From positions 1 through 22,008 of the forward strand of contig DKVK01000076.1 of NCBI GenBank assembly GCA_002491165.1: DNA of 22,008 nt, written 5' to 3'. Source of the stretch: Porphyromonadaceae bacterium UBA7180 (GTDB lineage Bacteria > Bacteroidota > Bacteroidia > Bacteroidales > Muribaculaceae). The translations under genes were made by a program, and so were the position numbers. Below, one piece after another: positions 21,637 through 22,008 of this stretch. The notes under the pieces were generated by a model. That model was not told the origin of the DNA, did not search any database, and saw only the letters and a program-made list of their open reading frames with translations. Within the stretch, counting starts at the first letter, position 1. Each line of letters opens with the position of its first letter.

Positions 21637-22008
21637 ATGAATATAGTAGTATGTATCAAGCAGGTGCCGGACACCACTGAAATCAAGCTTGACCCCGTAA
21701 AAGGAACGCTCATTCGCGACGGCGTGCCCTCCATCATGAACCCCGACGACAAGGGAGGCTTGGAGTTCGCCCTGCGTCTCAAAGATAAATACGGCGCCAA
21801 CGTGACGGTCATCACCATGGGACCGCCGCAGGCCGAAGCCATCCTCCGCGAGGCTTACGCCATGGGAGTGGACCGTGCCATCCTGCTCAGCGACCGCAAG
21901 TTCGGCGGCGCCGACACTCTCGCCACTTCTAACACCATTGCCGCCGCTCTCCGCAAGCTCGACTATGACCTCATCGTCACCGGACGCCAGGCCATCGACG
22001 GCGACACC
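21637..22008 (+). CDS. etfB: Electron transfer flavoprotein beta subunit (partial)
   Basis: The first 124 codons of EtfB; the gene runs off the right edge of the window. The N-terminus NIVVCIKQVPDT is the hallmark of the family. It is followed by MNPDDKGGLEFALRL, VTVITMGPPQAEAILREAYAMG and DLIVTGRQAIDGDT, where the AMP/FAD-binding loop of EtfB begins. It probably carries electrons to or from Bcd, 22 nt upstream. In bifurcating Etf the FAD-binding EtfA partner is essential, and it is expected just downstream. Whether this Etf bifurcates cannot be decided from this part. Confidence 0.93.
   Translation, partial: MNIVVCIKQVPDTTEIKLDPVKGTLIRDGVPSIMNPDDKGGLEFALRLKDKYGANVTVITMGPPQAEAILREAYAMGVDRAILLSDRKFGGADTLATSNTIAAALRKLDYDLIVTGRQAIDGDT

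Noticed and set aside
1..22008. CRISPR arrays, IS elements, integrases, tRNA or rRNA genes
   Set aside because: No regularly spaced repeats, transposase motifs, terminal inverted repeats flanking an ORF, or tRNA/rRNA-like segments were seen on reading both strands.

Overview
The window is chromosomal DNA from a fermentative, high-G+C member of the Bacteroidales. Three promoters match the Bacteroidota sigma-ABfr consensus (TTTG, 19-20 nt, TAnnTTTG), Shine-Dalgarno sequences are mostly absent, and the protein set fits gut or oral Bacteroidales. Alistipes-like or other lysine-fermenting lineages are plausible, but I cannot assign a genus from the sequence alone.

Left part, minus strand (about 237-3532): a tight operon transcribed leftward. 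It encodes a secreted Ntn-hydrolase, a small YcxB-like membrane protein, a hot-dog acyl-CoA thioesterase and DprA (smf). A divergent plus-strand operon (about 3650-8567) encodes RidA, a Uup-like ABC-F ATPase, a membrane protein with a degenerate M23/LytM domain, the monofunctional peptidoglycan glycosyltransferase MtgA and a threonine-aldolase-family PLP enzyme. Both units have consensus promoters in the shared intergenic region.

Right part, plus strand (8610 to beyond 22008): a large co-directional cluster for fermentation of L-lysine to butyrate, acetate and ammonia. Order: atoD, kal, kce, kdd, (244-bp gap), kamA, kamB, kamC, kamD, kamE, atoA, crotonase, hbd, bcd, etfB (cut by the window end). 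KamA converts L-lysine to beta-lysine, KamDE moves the second amino group (B12/PLP), and Kdd oxidises the 3,5-diaminohexanoate. Kce exchanges the ketoacid with acetyl-CoA to give acetoacetate and 3-aminobutyryl-CoA, and Kal removes ammonia to give crotonyl-CoA. Bcd with Etf reduces this to butyryl-CoA, and AtoDA transfers CoA from butyryl-CoA to acetoacetate. Crotonase and Hbd connect crotonyl-CoA to acetoacetyl-CoA. KamB and KamC are the putative reactivation factors for the 5,6-aminomutase. A thiolase, etfA, a lysine transporter and a dedicated regulator are not in the window.

The pathway itself is known. The less explained parts are non-coding: a perfect 15-bp inverted repeat just downstream of the operon promoter, and a hairpin-rich 244-bp leader before kamA that also holds small ORFs. 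Among proteins, KamA appears to lack the cysteine zinc site of the clostridial enzyme, Hbd has an NADP-type cofactor loop, the M23 protein lacks its catalytic residues, and the two CoA-transferase subunits are encoded about 8.8 kb apart. No tRNA, rRNA, CRISPR array, insertion sequence or integrase was recognised.
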